Notes: generated from the sequence alone by a model not told the origin. DNA of 42,051 bases from Candidatus Janibacter merdipullorum (GCA_019116945.1 DXAR01000179.1:1-42051); one strand, 5' to 3'; positions 1 to 7,428 are shown, numbered from the stretch's first letter. A program made the numbers and translations.

Positions 1-211
1 CCGGGGCGGCGCCCCCTTCCTCGTCGACGCGGGCCACTGGGCCACGGAGTCCCTCTGGCTCGAGGACCTGCTCACCCGCCTCAGGAACTCCCTCGCGGAC
101 GCCGGCGCCGACATGGTGGGATGGGAGACCCACGTCAGCACGATCCGCACCGACCCGTGGAGCTTCACCGTCGGCGCACAGACCGCCCCAGGAGGCCCCA
201 GTGAAGGCTGA
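1..211 (+). CDS. Nif3-like dinuclear metal-center protein, C-terminal part
   Basis: Only the last 69 codons are present; the gene enters from the left edge and reads in frame from base 2 to a TGA at 209-211. The segment FLVDAGHWATE near its start matches the conserved C-terminal GHxxxE metal-ligand region of the Nif3/YqfO family (DUF34), and TDPW follows, as in actinobacterial members. Family proteins form hexamers that bind two metal ions; their physiological role is not settled. The stop overlaps the next gene's GTG start by 11 bases, so the two are probably translationally coupled. A Nif3-like gene followed by a zinc-ribbon protein is a common actinobacterial pair, which supports the call. 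Confidence 0.85.
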   Translation, partial: RGGAPFLVDAGHWATESLWLEDLLTRLRNSLADAGADMVGWETHVSTIRTDPWSFTVGAQTAPGGPSEG

Positions 212-947
212 CCCCTTCGTCCAGGCACGACTGCTCGAGCTGCAGGCACTCGACACCCGGCTGCAGCAGATCGACCACGCGCGCACCCGCGTCCCGGCCA
301 TCGCCGCCCTCGCCGAGGCGGAGGGTGAGCTCCAGCAGGTCAGCGACGACGTCGTCCGTGTCGAGACCGCCCTCTCCGACATCCGCCGTGAGGTCACCCG
401 GGCCGAGACCGACGTGCAGCAGGTGCGGGACCGGGCCACCCGCGACCAGGCGCGACTCGACGCCGGCACCGGGATGACCTCGCGCGACCTCACCGCCCTG
501 CAGAGCGAGCTCGAGGCGCTCGCCCGACGCCAGAGCGACCTCGAGGACGTCGAGCTCGAGGCGATGGAGCGACAGGAGGCGGCCGAGGAGCGGCTCACCG
601 AGCGCACCGCCGAGCAGACGAGGCTGCAGGGTGAGGTCGACCGGATCCGCGCCGAGCGTGATGCCGCGGTCGCCGAGCTCGACACGGAGCGGGTCGGCGT
701 CGCGGACTCCCGGTCGGGGCTCGTCGACAGCATCGACGACGGTCTGCTCGCGCTCTACGACCGCATCCGGGAGAGCTCCGGAGGACTCGGGGCCGCGGAG
801 TTCATGCACGGCCGGTGTGGCGGCTGTCGCCTGGAGCTCAACCCGGTCGACATCGCCGCGATCGAGAAGGCCGCCGTGGATGAGGTCGTGCGGTGCGAGG
901 AGTGCGGACGGATCCTCGTGCGCATCCCTGCCGACACGCAGACCTGA
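201..947 (+). CDS. Zinc-ribbon coiled-coil protein (CT398/DUF164-like)
   Basis: A 248-residue protein. Residues about 5-185 are charged, heptad-like and rich in Glu, Arg and Gln, which predicts a long antiparallel coiled coil. The C-terminus has two cysteine pairs (CGGC and CEEC) spaced like the C4 zinc ribbon of the zf-RING_7/CT398 family. Members are often annotated as nucleic-acid-binding, but the function is not established. The GTG start at 201 is preceded by AGGAGG at 190-195 with a 5-nt spacer, and it overlaps the end of the Nif3-like gene, so the start is well supported. The stop TGA shares one base with an ATG at 947. Confidence 0.88.
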   Translation: MKADPFVQARLLELQALDTRLQQIDHARTRVPAIAALAEAEGELQQVSDDVVRVETALSDIRREVTRAETDVQQVRDRATRDQARLDAGTGMTSRDLTALQSELEALARRQSDLEDVELEAMERQEAAEERLTERTAEQTRLQGEVDRIRAERDAAVAELDTERVGVADSRSGLVDSIDDGLLALYDRIRESSGGLGAAEFMHGRCGGCRLELNPVDIAAIEKAAVDEVVRCEECGRILVRIPADTQT

Positions 948-979
948 TGGCCTTGCCCCAGCTGCTCGTCGCTGTCTGA
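947..979 (+). CDS. Possible 10-codon mini-ORF ahead of the membrane protein gene
   Basis: ATG at 947 overlaps the stop of the zinc-ribbon gene (TGATG). It opens a 10-codon frame, MALPQLLVAV, ending in TGA at 977-979. It is in the same frame as the downstream membrane-protein gene, and its stop lies inside that gene's Shine-Dalgarno-like sequence. It may serve termination-reinitiation coupling, or it may be chance. No function is claimed for the peptide. Confidence 0.25.
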   Translation: MALPQLLVAV

Positions 980-994
980 GGGGAGCGCACCGAC

Positions 995-1519
995 ATCGAC
1001 GACCTCCCCACCTGGCTCACTGCGTCCGGTCTCCTCGGAGCCGTGCTCTTCGGCCTGCTCTCCGCCTACTTCCCGCCCCTCAACGCCGAGATCTACGCCC
1101 TCGCGGCCCCGGTGATCTTCCCCGAGACGTGGGCCCTCCACGTCGGCGTGATGACCGGCGGGCTCGTCGTCGGCAAGCTGAGCCACTTCCTCGCCGCCGC
1201 GAAGGGGGCGGAGATGTACGCCCGTCGGAAGGACGAGAAGGAGGAGACGAAGACTCCTCCTCCGCCGGGTTCCTTGCGCGAGAAGCTCGCTCGCTGGAGC
1301 AAGGCGATGATCGATGTCCTCGACCAGCCGCGCCTCGGCCCCCTCGTCATGCTGGCGAGCTCGGGGGTCGGCTTCCCCCCGCTGGCCGTCGTCACGGTCG
1401 CCGCCGGGCTCAAGCGGACCAATGTCGTCGTCTTCCTCGTCGTGACGACGATCGGCTGCCTCGCTCGCTTCCTCGTCACGTCGTGGCTCGTCGTGCAGGG
1501 GATCCAGATCGGCCACTGA
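995..1519 (+). CDS. Small VTT/DedA-like membrane protein
   Basis: About 174 residues if started at the ATC codon at 995, or 158 residues from the GTG at 1043. There is no ATG, GTG or TTG between the in-frame TGA at 977-979 and 1043. Starting at 1043 would cut the first membrane helix (TASGLLGAVLFGLLSAYFPP), whereas the ATC at 995 has GAGGGGAG at 978-985 with a 9-nt spacer. I therefore prefer the rare ATC start. The protein has a helix ending in a PPLNAE motif, a loop, a charged cytoplasmic stretch (RRKDEKEE), and C-terminal hydrophobic segments. Its size and the proline-rich re-entrant segment recall small DedA/VTT (YqaA-like) proteins. The family assignment is moderate and the substrate unknown. 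Confidence 0.6.
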   Translation: MDDLPTWLTASGLLGAVLFGLLSAYFPPLNAEIYALAAPVIFPETWALHVGVMTGGLVVGKLSHFLAAAKGAEMYARRKDEKEETKTPPPPGSLREKLARWSKAMIDVLDQPRLGPLVMLASSGVGFPPLAVVTVAAGLKRTNVVVFLVVTTIGCLARFLVTSWLVVQGIQIGH

Positions 1520-1565
1520 CCATCCGGGTGTTGACCGAGTGCGCGGTGCACGCCGGGACCTGACC

Positions 1566-1571
1566 TACCCT
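1566..1571 (+). promoter_or_regulatory. -10 hexamer of a leaderless promoter for the rhodanese gene
   Basis: TACCCT (TANNNT type) ends 7 nt before the ATG at 1579. No Shine-Dalgarno sequence fits the gap. This is the actinobacterial leaderless arrangement, seen repeatedly in this window. Confidence 0.5.
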
Positions 1572-1578
1572 GATCCGC

Positions 1579-1989
1579 ATGACGTATGCCGGAGACATCA
1601 CCCTGCAGCAGGCCTGGGAGCGGTTGGAGGGCGACACGGACTCCGTCCTCGTGGACGTGCGCACCCGCGCCGAGTGGTCCTTCGTCGGCCTGCCGGACCT
1701 CACCTCGGTCGGCAAGGAGGTCGTCCCCATCGAGTGGACGACCTTCCCCGAGGGGGCGGTCAACCAGTCCTTCCTCGAGGAGCTGCGGGCCCAGGTCCCC
1801 GAGGACGCCACGGTCCTCTTCCTCTGCCGGTCCGGGGCCCGGTCGGTGGCCGCCGCGACCACGGCGAGCCAGGCGGGCTATGGGCACGCCTACAACATCC
1901 TCGAGGGCTTCGAGGGGGAGCACGACGCGCACGGGCACCGGGCGGTCAACGGCTGGAAGAACTCCGACCTGCCGTGGCGGCAGGGGTGA
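1579..1989 (+). CDS. Rhodanese-like sulfurtransferase domain protein
   Basis: A 136-residue single rhodanese domain. SVLVDVRTRAEW near residue 25 is the conserved N-terminal strand, and LCRSGARS (about residues 80-87) is the active-site loop with the catalytic Cys that carries persulfide. The C-terminal GWKNSDLPWRQG is typical of single-domain bacterial rhodaneses. Its stop overlaps the GTG of metZ by 4 bases (GTGA), so the two are coupled. The pairing with a homoserine sulfhydrylase suggests a role in sulfane-sulfur supply or sulfide handling for methionine synthesis; that link is inference from context. The ATG start fits the -10 hexamer at 1566. Confidence 0.93.
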   Translation: MTYAGDITLQQAWERLEGDTDSVLVDVRTRAEWSFVGLPDLTSVGKEVVPIEWTTFPEGAVNQSFLEELRAQVPEDATVLFLCRSGARSVAAATTASQAGYGHAYNILEGFEGEHDAHGHRAVNGWKNSDLPWRQG

Positions 1990-3212
1990 GCGGGCCCCCC
2001 TTCGGCCCCGGCAACCCGCGCTCCTACCTCGACCCGGCAGGCCTGTCTCCCGAGACCCTCGCCGTGCGCGGCGGTCAGGCCCGGTCGACCTTCGACGAGA
2101 CCTCCGAGGGGCTCTACCTCACCTCCGGCTTCGTCTACGGGAGCGCGGAGGAGGCCGAGGCCTCCTTCACCGGGGACGTCGAGAAGTTCGTCTACTCCCG
2201 CTACGGCAACCCGACGGTGACGATGTTCGAGGAGCGGCTGCGGGTCCTCGAGGGCACCGAGGCCGCCTACGCGACCTCCTCCGGCATGTCCGCGGTCTTC
2301 ACCGCTCTGGCCGCCCTCGTCGGCGCCGGTGACCGGCTCGTCTCCTCGCGCGGGCTCTTCGGGAGCTGCTTCGTCATCGTCGACGAGATCCTCCCGCGGT
2401 GGGGTGTCGAGACCGTCCTCGTCGACGGCGCCGACCTCAACCAGTGGCGGGATGCCCTGTCCGAGCCCACGACCGCCGTCTTCTTCGAGACGCCGAGCAA
2501 CCCGATGCAGGAGCTCGTCGACATCGCGGCCGTGAGCGAGCTCGCGCACGCTGCCGGGGCGCAGGTCGTCGTCGACAACGTCTTCGGGACCCCCGTCTTC
2601 TCCCGCCCCCTGGACCACGGTGCGGACATCGTCGTGTACTCGGCGACCAAGCACATCGACGGCCAGGGGAGGGTCCTCGGCGGAGCGATCCTCGGCCCGG
2701 AGGAGTACATCGACGGACCGGTGAAGAACCTCATCCGGCACACCGGCCCCTCGATGTCGCCCTTCAACGCCTGGGTCCTGCTCAAGGGGCTCGAGACGAT
2801 GGACCTGCGCGTGCGCCGGATGGCGGAGTCCTCGCTCACCGTCGCCCGGGCACTGCAGACCCACCCGCGAGTCAGCCAGGTCATCCATCCGTGGCTGCCG
2901 GACCACCCGCAGCACGAGCTCGCCCTGACCCAGATGAGCGGCGGCGGCACCGTCGTCACCCTGGCGCTCGACGGCGGCAAGGCGGAGGCCTTCTCCGTCA
3001 TGAACTCCCTTCGGCTCGTGGACATCTCGAACAACCTCGGCGACTCCAAGTCCCTCATCACGCACCCGGCGACGACGACGCACCGGCGGATGGGCCCCGA
3101 GGCGAGGGCGGCCATCGGGATCACGGACGCGACCCTGCGCATCTCCGTGGGCCTGGAGTCGGCGGAGGACCTCGTCGCCGACATCACCGCCGCGCTCGAC
3201 CAGCTCGGCTGA
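1986..3212 (+). CDS. metZ: O-succinylhomoserine sulfhydrylase (MetZ)
   Basis: A 408-residue PLP enzyme of the Cys/Met-metabolism family. It makes homocysteine from O-succinylhomoserine and sulfide, the direct sulfhydrylation route to methionine. The Schiff-base lysine is K222 in SATKHIDGQGR; the HIDGQGR continuation and VYGSAEEAE near the N-terminus are characteristic of MetZ rather than MetB or MetC. The phosphate-binding region includes TSSGMSAV. The start is the GTG at 1986 overlapping the rhodanese stop; the open frame continues further upstream, but only as a shadow of the rhodanese gene. O-acetylhomoserine as the substrate cannot be excluded from sequence alone. It converges with the permease gene, with 6 bp between the stops. 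Confidence 0.93.
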   Translation: MSGPPFGPGNPRSYLDPAGLSPETLAVRGGQARSTFDETSEGLYLTSGFVYGSAEEAEASFTGDVEKFVYSRYGNPTVTMFEERLRVLEGTEAAYATSSGMSAVFTALAALVGAGDRLVSSRGLFGSCFVIVDEILPRWGVETVLVDGADLNQWRDALSEPTTAVFFETPSNPMQELVDIAAVSELAHAAGAQVVVDNVFGTPVFSRPLDHGADIVVYSATKHIDGQGRVLGGAILGPEEYIDGPVKNLIRHTGPSMSPFNAWVLLKGLETMDLRVRRMAESSLTVARALQTHPRVSQVIHPWLPDHPQHELALTQMSGGGTVVTLALDGGKAEAFSVMNSLRLVDISNNLGDSKSLITHPATTTHRRMGPEARAAIGITDATLRISVGLESAEDLVADITAALDQLG

Positions 3213-3218
3213 CGCGGC

Positions 3219-4316
3219 TCAGGCCACGAGGGTCAGGGCGAGCACCGCGCCCCCTCCCGCGACGAGGGCCACGGCGAGTCCCTGGGCGGCGACCTCCCGG
3301 AGCCGGATCGGCAGACCGGCAGCACGCACCCGGTGCAGCCACAGGAGGGTCGCCAGCGAGCCCCAGGGCGTGACGACCGGTGCGACATTGGTGCCGACGA
3401 GGAGCGCCATGAGGCGCTGGGGGCTGTCGCCGGCGACGGACTCCAGGGCGATGAAGGCCGGCAGGTTGTTCACCCCGTTGGAGGTGACGGCACCGACCGC
3501 GGCCACCCGAGCGAGGTCCCCGGCGCCGTCGCCCTCCCCGACGAGTGCGCCGAGGACCGACTCGCCCCCGAGGTCGAGCGCGACCTGGATCACGACGAAG
3601 AGGGCGGTGACGGCCAGGGCCATGCCCCAGGGTGGGGAGACCGTGCGCAGGAGGTGGGGAGCCCGGAGCCGGGTCGCGAGGACGAGCCCCCCGGCGGCCG
3701 CCGCGGAGACAGCCCACGGGGTGATACCGAGGGCGAAGAGCGGGCCGATGGCCAGGCACACGGTGCCGGAGAGGCGCAGCAGCAGCGGGTCGTGCCCACC
3801 CGTGGGCGCCGCCCGGACGAAGCTGCCGCGCAGGTCCCGCCGGTGGACGAGCCACCCGACGAGGAGCGTGCCGGCGACGGCGGCGCAGCCCGGTGCCAGG
3901 GCGAGGGCGATGACGTCGGAGTGGTCGGCGCCCAGCTCCTCGAAGCGGGCCAGCGCCAGCAGATTCGTCAGGTTGGCCACAGGGAGGAAGAGCGAGGCGG
4001 TGTTGGCGAGGAAGAGCGTGGTCAGCGCGAAGGGGGCCGCCGGCACCCCCAGCTGACGGGCCACGGTGAGCGCCACGGGCGTGAGGAGGACCGCGGTGGT
4101 GTCGAGGCTGAGGAAGGCCGTGACGAGCACCGCCAGCCCGGCCAACAGGAGCCACAGGGCGAGGACGCGGTGACCGGCTACCCGGGCGGCGGCATGACCG
4201 GCGACGTCGAAGACGCCGGAGGCGTCGGCGACCTCCGCGACGACGGTGATCGTCAGGAGGAAGACGACGACCGGCAGGGTGCGGCCCAGGACCTCGAGGA
4301 GGTCCACGCCGCTCAC
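3219..4316 (-). CDS. SLC13/ArsB-type permease
   Basis: A 365-residue integral membrane protein with about ten hydrophobic segments. Two repeat motifs typical of the ion-transporter superfamily (ArsB/NhaD/SLC13) are visible: LDTTAVLLTPV and LANTASLFLPVANLTN in the first half, and TSNGVNNLPAF and GTNVAPVVTPWGSL in the second. Such proteins move anions (arsenite, dicarboxylates) or exchange Na+/H+, and the substrate cannot be read from this sequence. It is somewhat shorter than the usual 410-430 residues. The start is a GTG at 4316, 7 nt after the yaaA stop, so it is the second gene of a yaaA-permease operon. No arsR or arsC is nearby, which argues against a firm arsenic call. Confidence 0.82.
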   Translation of the reverse strand: MSGVDLLEVLGRTLPVVVFLLTITVVAEVADASGVFDVAGHAAARVAGHRVLALWLLLAGLAVLVTAFLSLDTTAVLLTPVALTVARQLGVPAAPFALTTLFLANTASLFLPVANLTNLLALARFEELGADHSDVIALALAPGCAAVAGTLLVGWLVHRRDLRGSFVRAAPTGGHDPLLLRLSGTVCLAIGPLFALGITPWAVSAAAAGGLVLATRLRAPHLLRTVSPPWGMALAVTALFVVIQVALDLGGESVLGALVGEGDGAGDLARVAAVGAVTSNGVNNLPAFIALESVAGDSPQRLMALLVGTNVAPVVTPWGSLATLLWLHRVRAAGLPIRLREVAAQGLAVALVAGGGAVLALTLVA

Positions 4317-4323
4317 CGGTGGC

Positions 4324-5070
4324 TCATCGGGCGATGGCGTCGAGGACCCAGGGCCGGCCGCCCTTCGCCGGCTCCGTCAGGGCCACGTCGAAGGCCGGCT
4401 CGAGGGCCCGCGCAAGGGCCGCGGGGGTCTTCGGCTCCCGGGCGACCCCGAGGAGGTGCCGCGCCACGAGACCGCGGGTGTGCTTGGCCATGTGCGTGGC
4501 CCCGGGGACCCGGATGTGCACCCAGCGTTCGGCGACGTGCCCGGAGGGCTGCCAGGCGGCCGCGTAGGTGCTGGAACGGCAGTCGACGACGAGACCCGTC
4601 CCGGCTGCATCGGTGAGCTCGGCGTCGAGGTGCTCCCGCCAGTGGCCGGCCAGCGGCCCGACACCGGGGAGGTTGACCGCCATGGACAGTCGGTAGGGCG
4701 GGATCCGGTCCTGGGGCCGGACCGCCCCGAAGAGCGCCGAGACGACGACGAGCCATCGGTGGGCCCGCCGCCGCTCGCCGGTGCTGAGACTCCCGAGATC
4801 GAGGGCGTCGTAGAGGACGCCGGTGTACACCTGACCGGCCGGCGGGGCCGGAGCGGTCGTCAGCACGGTGTTGCGGGTGACCTCGTCGACGAGGCCAGGG
4901 CTCACGCCGAGGACCTCGTGGGCATCGGGGCGGGTGCTCACGTCGGCGAGCGCGTCGAGCACCTGCTCGCGGGCCGGTGCGAGTGAGGGGAAGGAGAGGG
5001 AGCCGGTGTCGAGGGCCTTGCCTCGGGCACGGCCGGTCTTGGACTCCGAGGGCGGTAGCAGGACGAGCAC
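4324..5070 (-). CDS. yaaA: YaaA/DUF328 family peroxide-stress protein
   Basis: A 248-residue protein opening with MLVLLPPSESKTG, the signature N-terminus of the YaaA (UPF0246) family. YTGVLYDALD (about residues 83-92) and the later VNLPGVG and THMAKHTRGL segments are also family features. In E. coli, YaaA lowers intracellular free iron and limits peroxide damage; transfer of that role here is inference. The GTG start at 5070 lies 6 nt after a TATGGT -10 hexamer, so the mRNA is probably leaderless. It is divergent from the RNB ribonuclease gene. Confidence 0.92.
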   Translation of the reverse strand: MLVLLPPSESKTGRARGKALDTGSLSFPSLAPAREQVLDALADVSTRPDAHEVLGVSPGLVDEVTRNTVLTTAPAPPAGQVYTGVLYDALDLGSLSTGERRRAHRWLVVVSALFGAVRPQDRIPPYRLSMAVNLPGVGPLAGHWREHLDAELTDAAGTGLVVDCRSSTYAAAWQPSGHVAERWVHIRVPGATHMAKHTRGLVARHLLGVAREPKTPAALARALEPAFDVALTEPAKGGRPWVLDAIAR

Positions 5071-5076
5071 CAGCGC

Positions 5077-5110
5077 ACCATACGTAATCCCGTCCTCGGG
5101 CCCCTATCGT
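5077..5110. promoter_or_regulatory. Divergent pair of leaderless promoters (yaaA / RNB gene)
   Basis: On the minus strand TATGGT (5077-5082) ends 6 nt before the yaaA GTG at 5070. On the plus strand TATCGT (5105-5110) ends 7 nt before the RNB-gene ATG at 5118. The whole intergenic region is only 47 bp and neither gene has a convincing Shine-Dalgarno sequence, so both transcripts probably start at or next to the start codon. Confidence 0.5.
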
Positions 5111-5117
5111 GATCACC

Positions 5118-6572
5118 ATGGCCCAGCGCAGCGCAACCCTCCGCCCGACGGACCCGGTCGCGGGTGAGGTCGTCGACGCGGCCGGTCTCCGGCCCCGGTT
5201 CGACGCCGTCCGTGCCGAGCTCGAGGTGCCCGTGGAGTTCCCTGCAGAGACCCTCGAGGAGGCCCAGCACGTTGCGGCGCAGCCGCTCTCGCTCCCCGAG
5301 CGGGACGAGACGGCCCTGCCCTTCCTCACGATCGACCCTCCCGGCTCCATGGACCTCGACCAGGCCATGCACCTCTCCCGCGAGGGTGAGGGCTATCGGG
5401 TCCGCTATGCGATCGCCCACCTCGAGTCCTTCGTCGAGCCCGGTGGGGCCATCGACGCCGAGGCCCGACGGCGAGGGCAGACGATCTACGCCCCGGACGA
5501 GCGCACGCCCCTGCACCCTCCCGTGCTCAGCGAGGGTGCGGCGAGCCTCCTGCCCGACGAGGTCCGGCCGGCCTACGTGTGGGACATCCGGCTCGACGCG
5601 CGTGGGGAGCACACCGCCGCCGAGGTCTACCCGGCGATGGTGCGCAGCGTGGACCGTCTCGAGTACACCGCGGTCCAGGCGGCCGTCGACGCCGGCACCG
5701 ACGACGAGAGGCTCGTGCTGCTCCGGGAGATCGGTGAGAAGCGGATCCTCCTCGAGCAGGAGCGCGGCGGGGCCTCCCTGCCCATGCCGGACCAGGAGGT
5801 CGAGCAGGACGACGCGGGCTTCCGGCTCTCCCTTCGCCCGCTCGTGCCGGCCGAGGACTGGAATGCGCAGATCTCGCTGCTCACCGGGATGGCGGCTGCG
5901 GAGATCATGCTCCACGCCGAGATCGGCATCCTGCGGACGATGCCCGAGCCCAGCGACAAGACCCTCGGTCAGCTGCGGCGGATCGCCCGGGCGCTCGGTG
6001 TGGACTGGCCGGCGGAGCAGACCCACGGTGACTTCCTGCGGTCGCTCGACGGGGCCGACCCCGCGCACCTCGCGCTCATCCATGTGTCGACGGTGCTCTT
6101 CCGCGGGGCGGGCTACACCGCCTTCGACGGTGGCGTCCCCGAGCTTGTCGAGCAGGCGGCGATCGCGGCGCCGTATGCCCACGTCACGGCGCCGCTGCGG
6201 CGGCTCGTCGACCGCTTCGGGCTCGCCCTCTGCGCAGCCCTGTGCGCCGGTGACGAGGTGCCGACCTGGGTGCGTCAGGCCCTCCCGACGCTGCCCGAGC
6301 TCATGGAGGTCTCCGACCGGGTGGCCGGCGGGGTGGAGCGGGCGACGATGGATGCCGTCGAGGCCGCGACGCTCGCGGACCGGGTGGACGAGACCTTCGC
6401 CGCCGTCGTCGTCGACGTGCCGGAGGGTGGCGACGGTGCCCTCGAGATCCAGCTCGTCGACCCGCCCGTCCTCGCCCGGGCGAAGGGGAGCGCGGAGCTC
6501 GGCGACGAGGTCACCGTGCGCCTCACCGGCGTCGACCTGACCGAGGGCACGGTCGACTTCACGGTGGTGTGA
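5118..6572 (+). CDS. RNB-domain ribonuclease (RNase II family)
   Basis: A 484-residue protein with a single RNB catalytic domain. TIDPPGSMDLDQAMHL (about residues 71-86) carries the conserved aspartates that bind Mg2+ for 3'-5' exoribonuclease hydrolysis (D73, D79, D81). AHVTAPLRRLVDRF further on matches the conserved RNB C-terminal signature. It lacks the full set of cold-shock and S1 domains of E. coli RNase II/R, as is usual for this short actinobacterial class. I chose the ATG at 5118, not the in-frame GTG at 5109, because the -10 hexamer ends 7 nt before 5118. It probably degrades or trims RNA in the cytoplasm. Confidence 0.9.
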   Translation: MAQRSATLRPTDPVAGEVVDAAGLRPRFDAVRAELEVPVEFPAETLEEAQHVAAQPLSLPERDETALPFLTIDPPGSMDLDQAMHLSREGEGYRVRYAIAHLESFVEPGGAIDAEARRRGQTIYAPDERTPLHPPVLSEGAASLLPDEVRPAYVWDIRLDARGEHTAAEVYPAMVRSVDRLEYTAVQAAVDAGTDDERLVLLREIGEKRILLEQERGGASLPMPDQEVEQDDAGFRLSLRPLVPAEDWNAQISLLTGMAAAEIMLHAEIGILRTMPEPSDKTLGQLRRIARALGVDWPAEQTHGDFLRSLDGADPAHLALIHVSTVLFRGAGYTAFDGGVPELVEQAAIAAPYAHVTAPLRRLVDRFGLALCAALCAGDEVPTWVRQALPTLPELMEVSDRVAGGVERATMDAVEAATLADRVDETFAAVVVDVPEGGDGALEIQLVDPPVLARAKGSAELGDEVTVRLTGVDLTEGTVDFTVV

Positions 6573-6592
6573 GTCGGGTGGCCCGAATGGGG

Positions 6593-6598
6593 TAGGCT
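6593..6598 (+). promoter_or_regulatory. Likely -10 hexamer for the manganese riboswitch transcript
   Basis: TAGGCT at 6593-6598, 21 bp after the RNB-gene stop, would start transcription near 6605, just ahead of the conserved riboswitch segment. No convincing -35 element is visible. Confidence 0.45.
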
Positions 6599-6604
6599 CC
6601 CCGT

Positions 6605-6735
6605 AGCGAAAGGGAGTAGTCCCCAACAGGTGCGTCGACACACTGATCCTCGGATCCGGCGCATCGGGCCAGCACCGCTGGCGGACGAGACTTTCGACCG
6701 GTTTGTTACGACGAACCCGGTCGAGGCTCGTCGCG
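6605..6735 (+). promoter_or_regulatory. yybP-ykoY-type Mn2+ riboswitch aptamer
   Basis: The leader has the two conserved loops of the yybP-ykoY class: GGGAGTAG at 6612-6619 (L1) and GGACGAGACTTT at 6683-6694 (L3-like, matching the conserved AGACYTT core). Several GC-rich helices lie between them, and a perfect 7-bp stem CGACCGG/CCGGTCG (6695-6701 with 6717-6723) follows. The downstream gene is a TMEM165/GDT1 Mn2+ exporter, the standard target of this riboswitch class. The known behaviour is that Mn2+ binding turns the exporter on. The exact boundaries are approximate because I folded it by eye. Confidence 0.85.
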
Positions 6736-6741
6736 ACACGG

Positions 6742-6771
6742 CTCCTCGTCCGGGTGGACGAGGAGTTTTTT
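6742..6771 (+). terminator. Intrinsic terminator of the Mn2+ riboswitch, also carrying the SD
   Basis: A perfect 10-bp stem, CTCCTCGTCC (6742-6751) with GGACGAGGAG (6756-6765), has a GGGT loop and is followed by six T residues (6766-6771). The 3' arm contains GAGGAG, which is 8 nt before the ATG at 6774 and is the only Shine-Dalgarno candidate. The hairpin can therefore stop transcription and, in transcripts that escape, hide the ribosome-binding site. GGACGAG also occurs in the aptamer at 6683-6689, so alternative pairing with the 5' arm is possible. Confidence 0.85.
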
Positions 6772-6773
6772 CA

Positions 6774-7355
6774 ATGGTCGAGGCACTGGTGCTCAGCACC
6801 GTCGTCATCTTCGTCGCCGAGCTCGGCGACAAGAGCCAGCTCATGGCGATGACCTTCGCCACGCGCTACCGCGCACGCGACGTCATCATCGGGATCACCG
6901 TGGCCACCGCGCTGGTCCATCTCGCCTCCGTGGGGATCGGGTACTTCATCGGCGCCAGCTTCGAGCGATACCAAGGGCCGATCGCCATCGCCGCGGGCCT
7001 GGCCTTCCTCGGGTTCGCGGTGTGGACCCTCCGTGGGGACGAGCTCACCGAGGAGGAGGAGCAGAAGGCGAAGAAGGCCACCGGCTCGGCGCTGCTCGCG
7101 GTCGGCCTCGCCTTCTTCCTCGCCGAGCTCGGCGACAAGACGATGCTCGCGACGATCACCCTCGCCGTCCGCGAGGACTGGTTCGGCACCTGGATCGGCT
7201 CCACGGTCGGCATGGTCGCCGCCGATGCCCTGGCCATCGCGGTCGGTGCGGTCCTCGGTCGCAAGCTGCCGGAGAAGGTCATCACCTACGGCGCCGCGGC
7301 GGCCTTCGCCCTCTTCGGCGTCGTGCTCATCGCCGAGGGGGTCGGGTGGATCTGA
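6774..7355 (+). CDS. TMEM165/GDT1 family Mn2+ exporter
   Basis: A 193-residue, six-helix membrane protein made of two homologous halves. Each half carries the family signature E-x-G-D-[KR]-[ST]: AELGDKSQ at about residues 15-22 and AELGDKTM at about residues 117-124. The conserved acidic residues are thought to bind the transported cation. Bacterial members (MneA and relatives) export Mn2+, which agrees with the riboswitch upstream. A charged cytoplasmic loop (DELTEEEEQKAKKATG) separates the halves. The ATG at 6774 follows the terminator directly; an upstream in-frame GTG at 6630 would run coding sequence through the aptamer and is rejected. Confidence 0.93.
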   Translation: MVEALVLSTVVIFVAELGDKSQLMAMTFATRYRARDVIIGITVATALVHLASVGIGYFIGASFERYQGPIAIAAGLAFLGFAVWTLRGDELTEEEEQKAKKATGSALLAVGLAFFLAELGDKTMLATITLAVREDWFGTWIGSTVGMVAADALAIAVGAVLGRKLPEKVITYGAAAAFALFGVVLIAEGVGWI

Positions 7356-7386
7356 CCCGATGGCGGGAAAGGGGAGCTCGGGAGGT

Positions 7387-7414
7387 ACAGTAGTTAGGTA
7401 TACCTAACTACTGT
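7387..7414. promoter_or_regulatory. 28-bp perfect palindromic operator upstream of fprA
   Basis: The half-site ACAGTAGTTAGGTA (7387-7400) is followed immediately by its exact reverse complement (7401-7414), centred on GTATAC. It ends one base before the AGGAGG of fprA. The core TTAGG-N4-CCTAA resembles half-sites of the DtxR/IdeR/MntR metalloregulators. A possible -10, TACAGT (7386-7391), lies inside its left edge, so a bound regulator would block transcription. Which regulator binds is inference. Confidence 0.8.
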
Positions 7415-7428
7415 CAGGAGGCAGACGC

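Noticed and set aside
3219-4316. Arsenite efflux gene arsB
   Set aside because: Motifs are shared with SLC13/NhaD transporters and no arsR or arsC is adjacent.
6630-6773. A 48-residue N-terminal extension of the GDT1 protein
   Set aside because: It would be encoded by the riboswitch aptamer and terminator, and family proteins start at the position of 6774.
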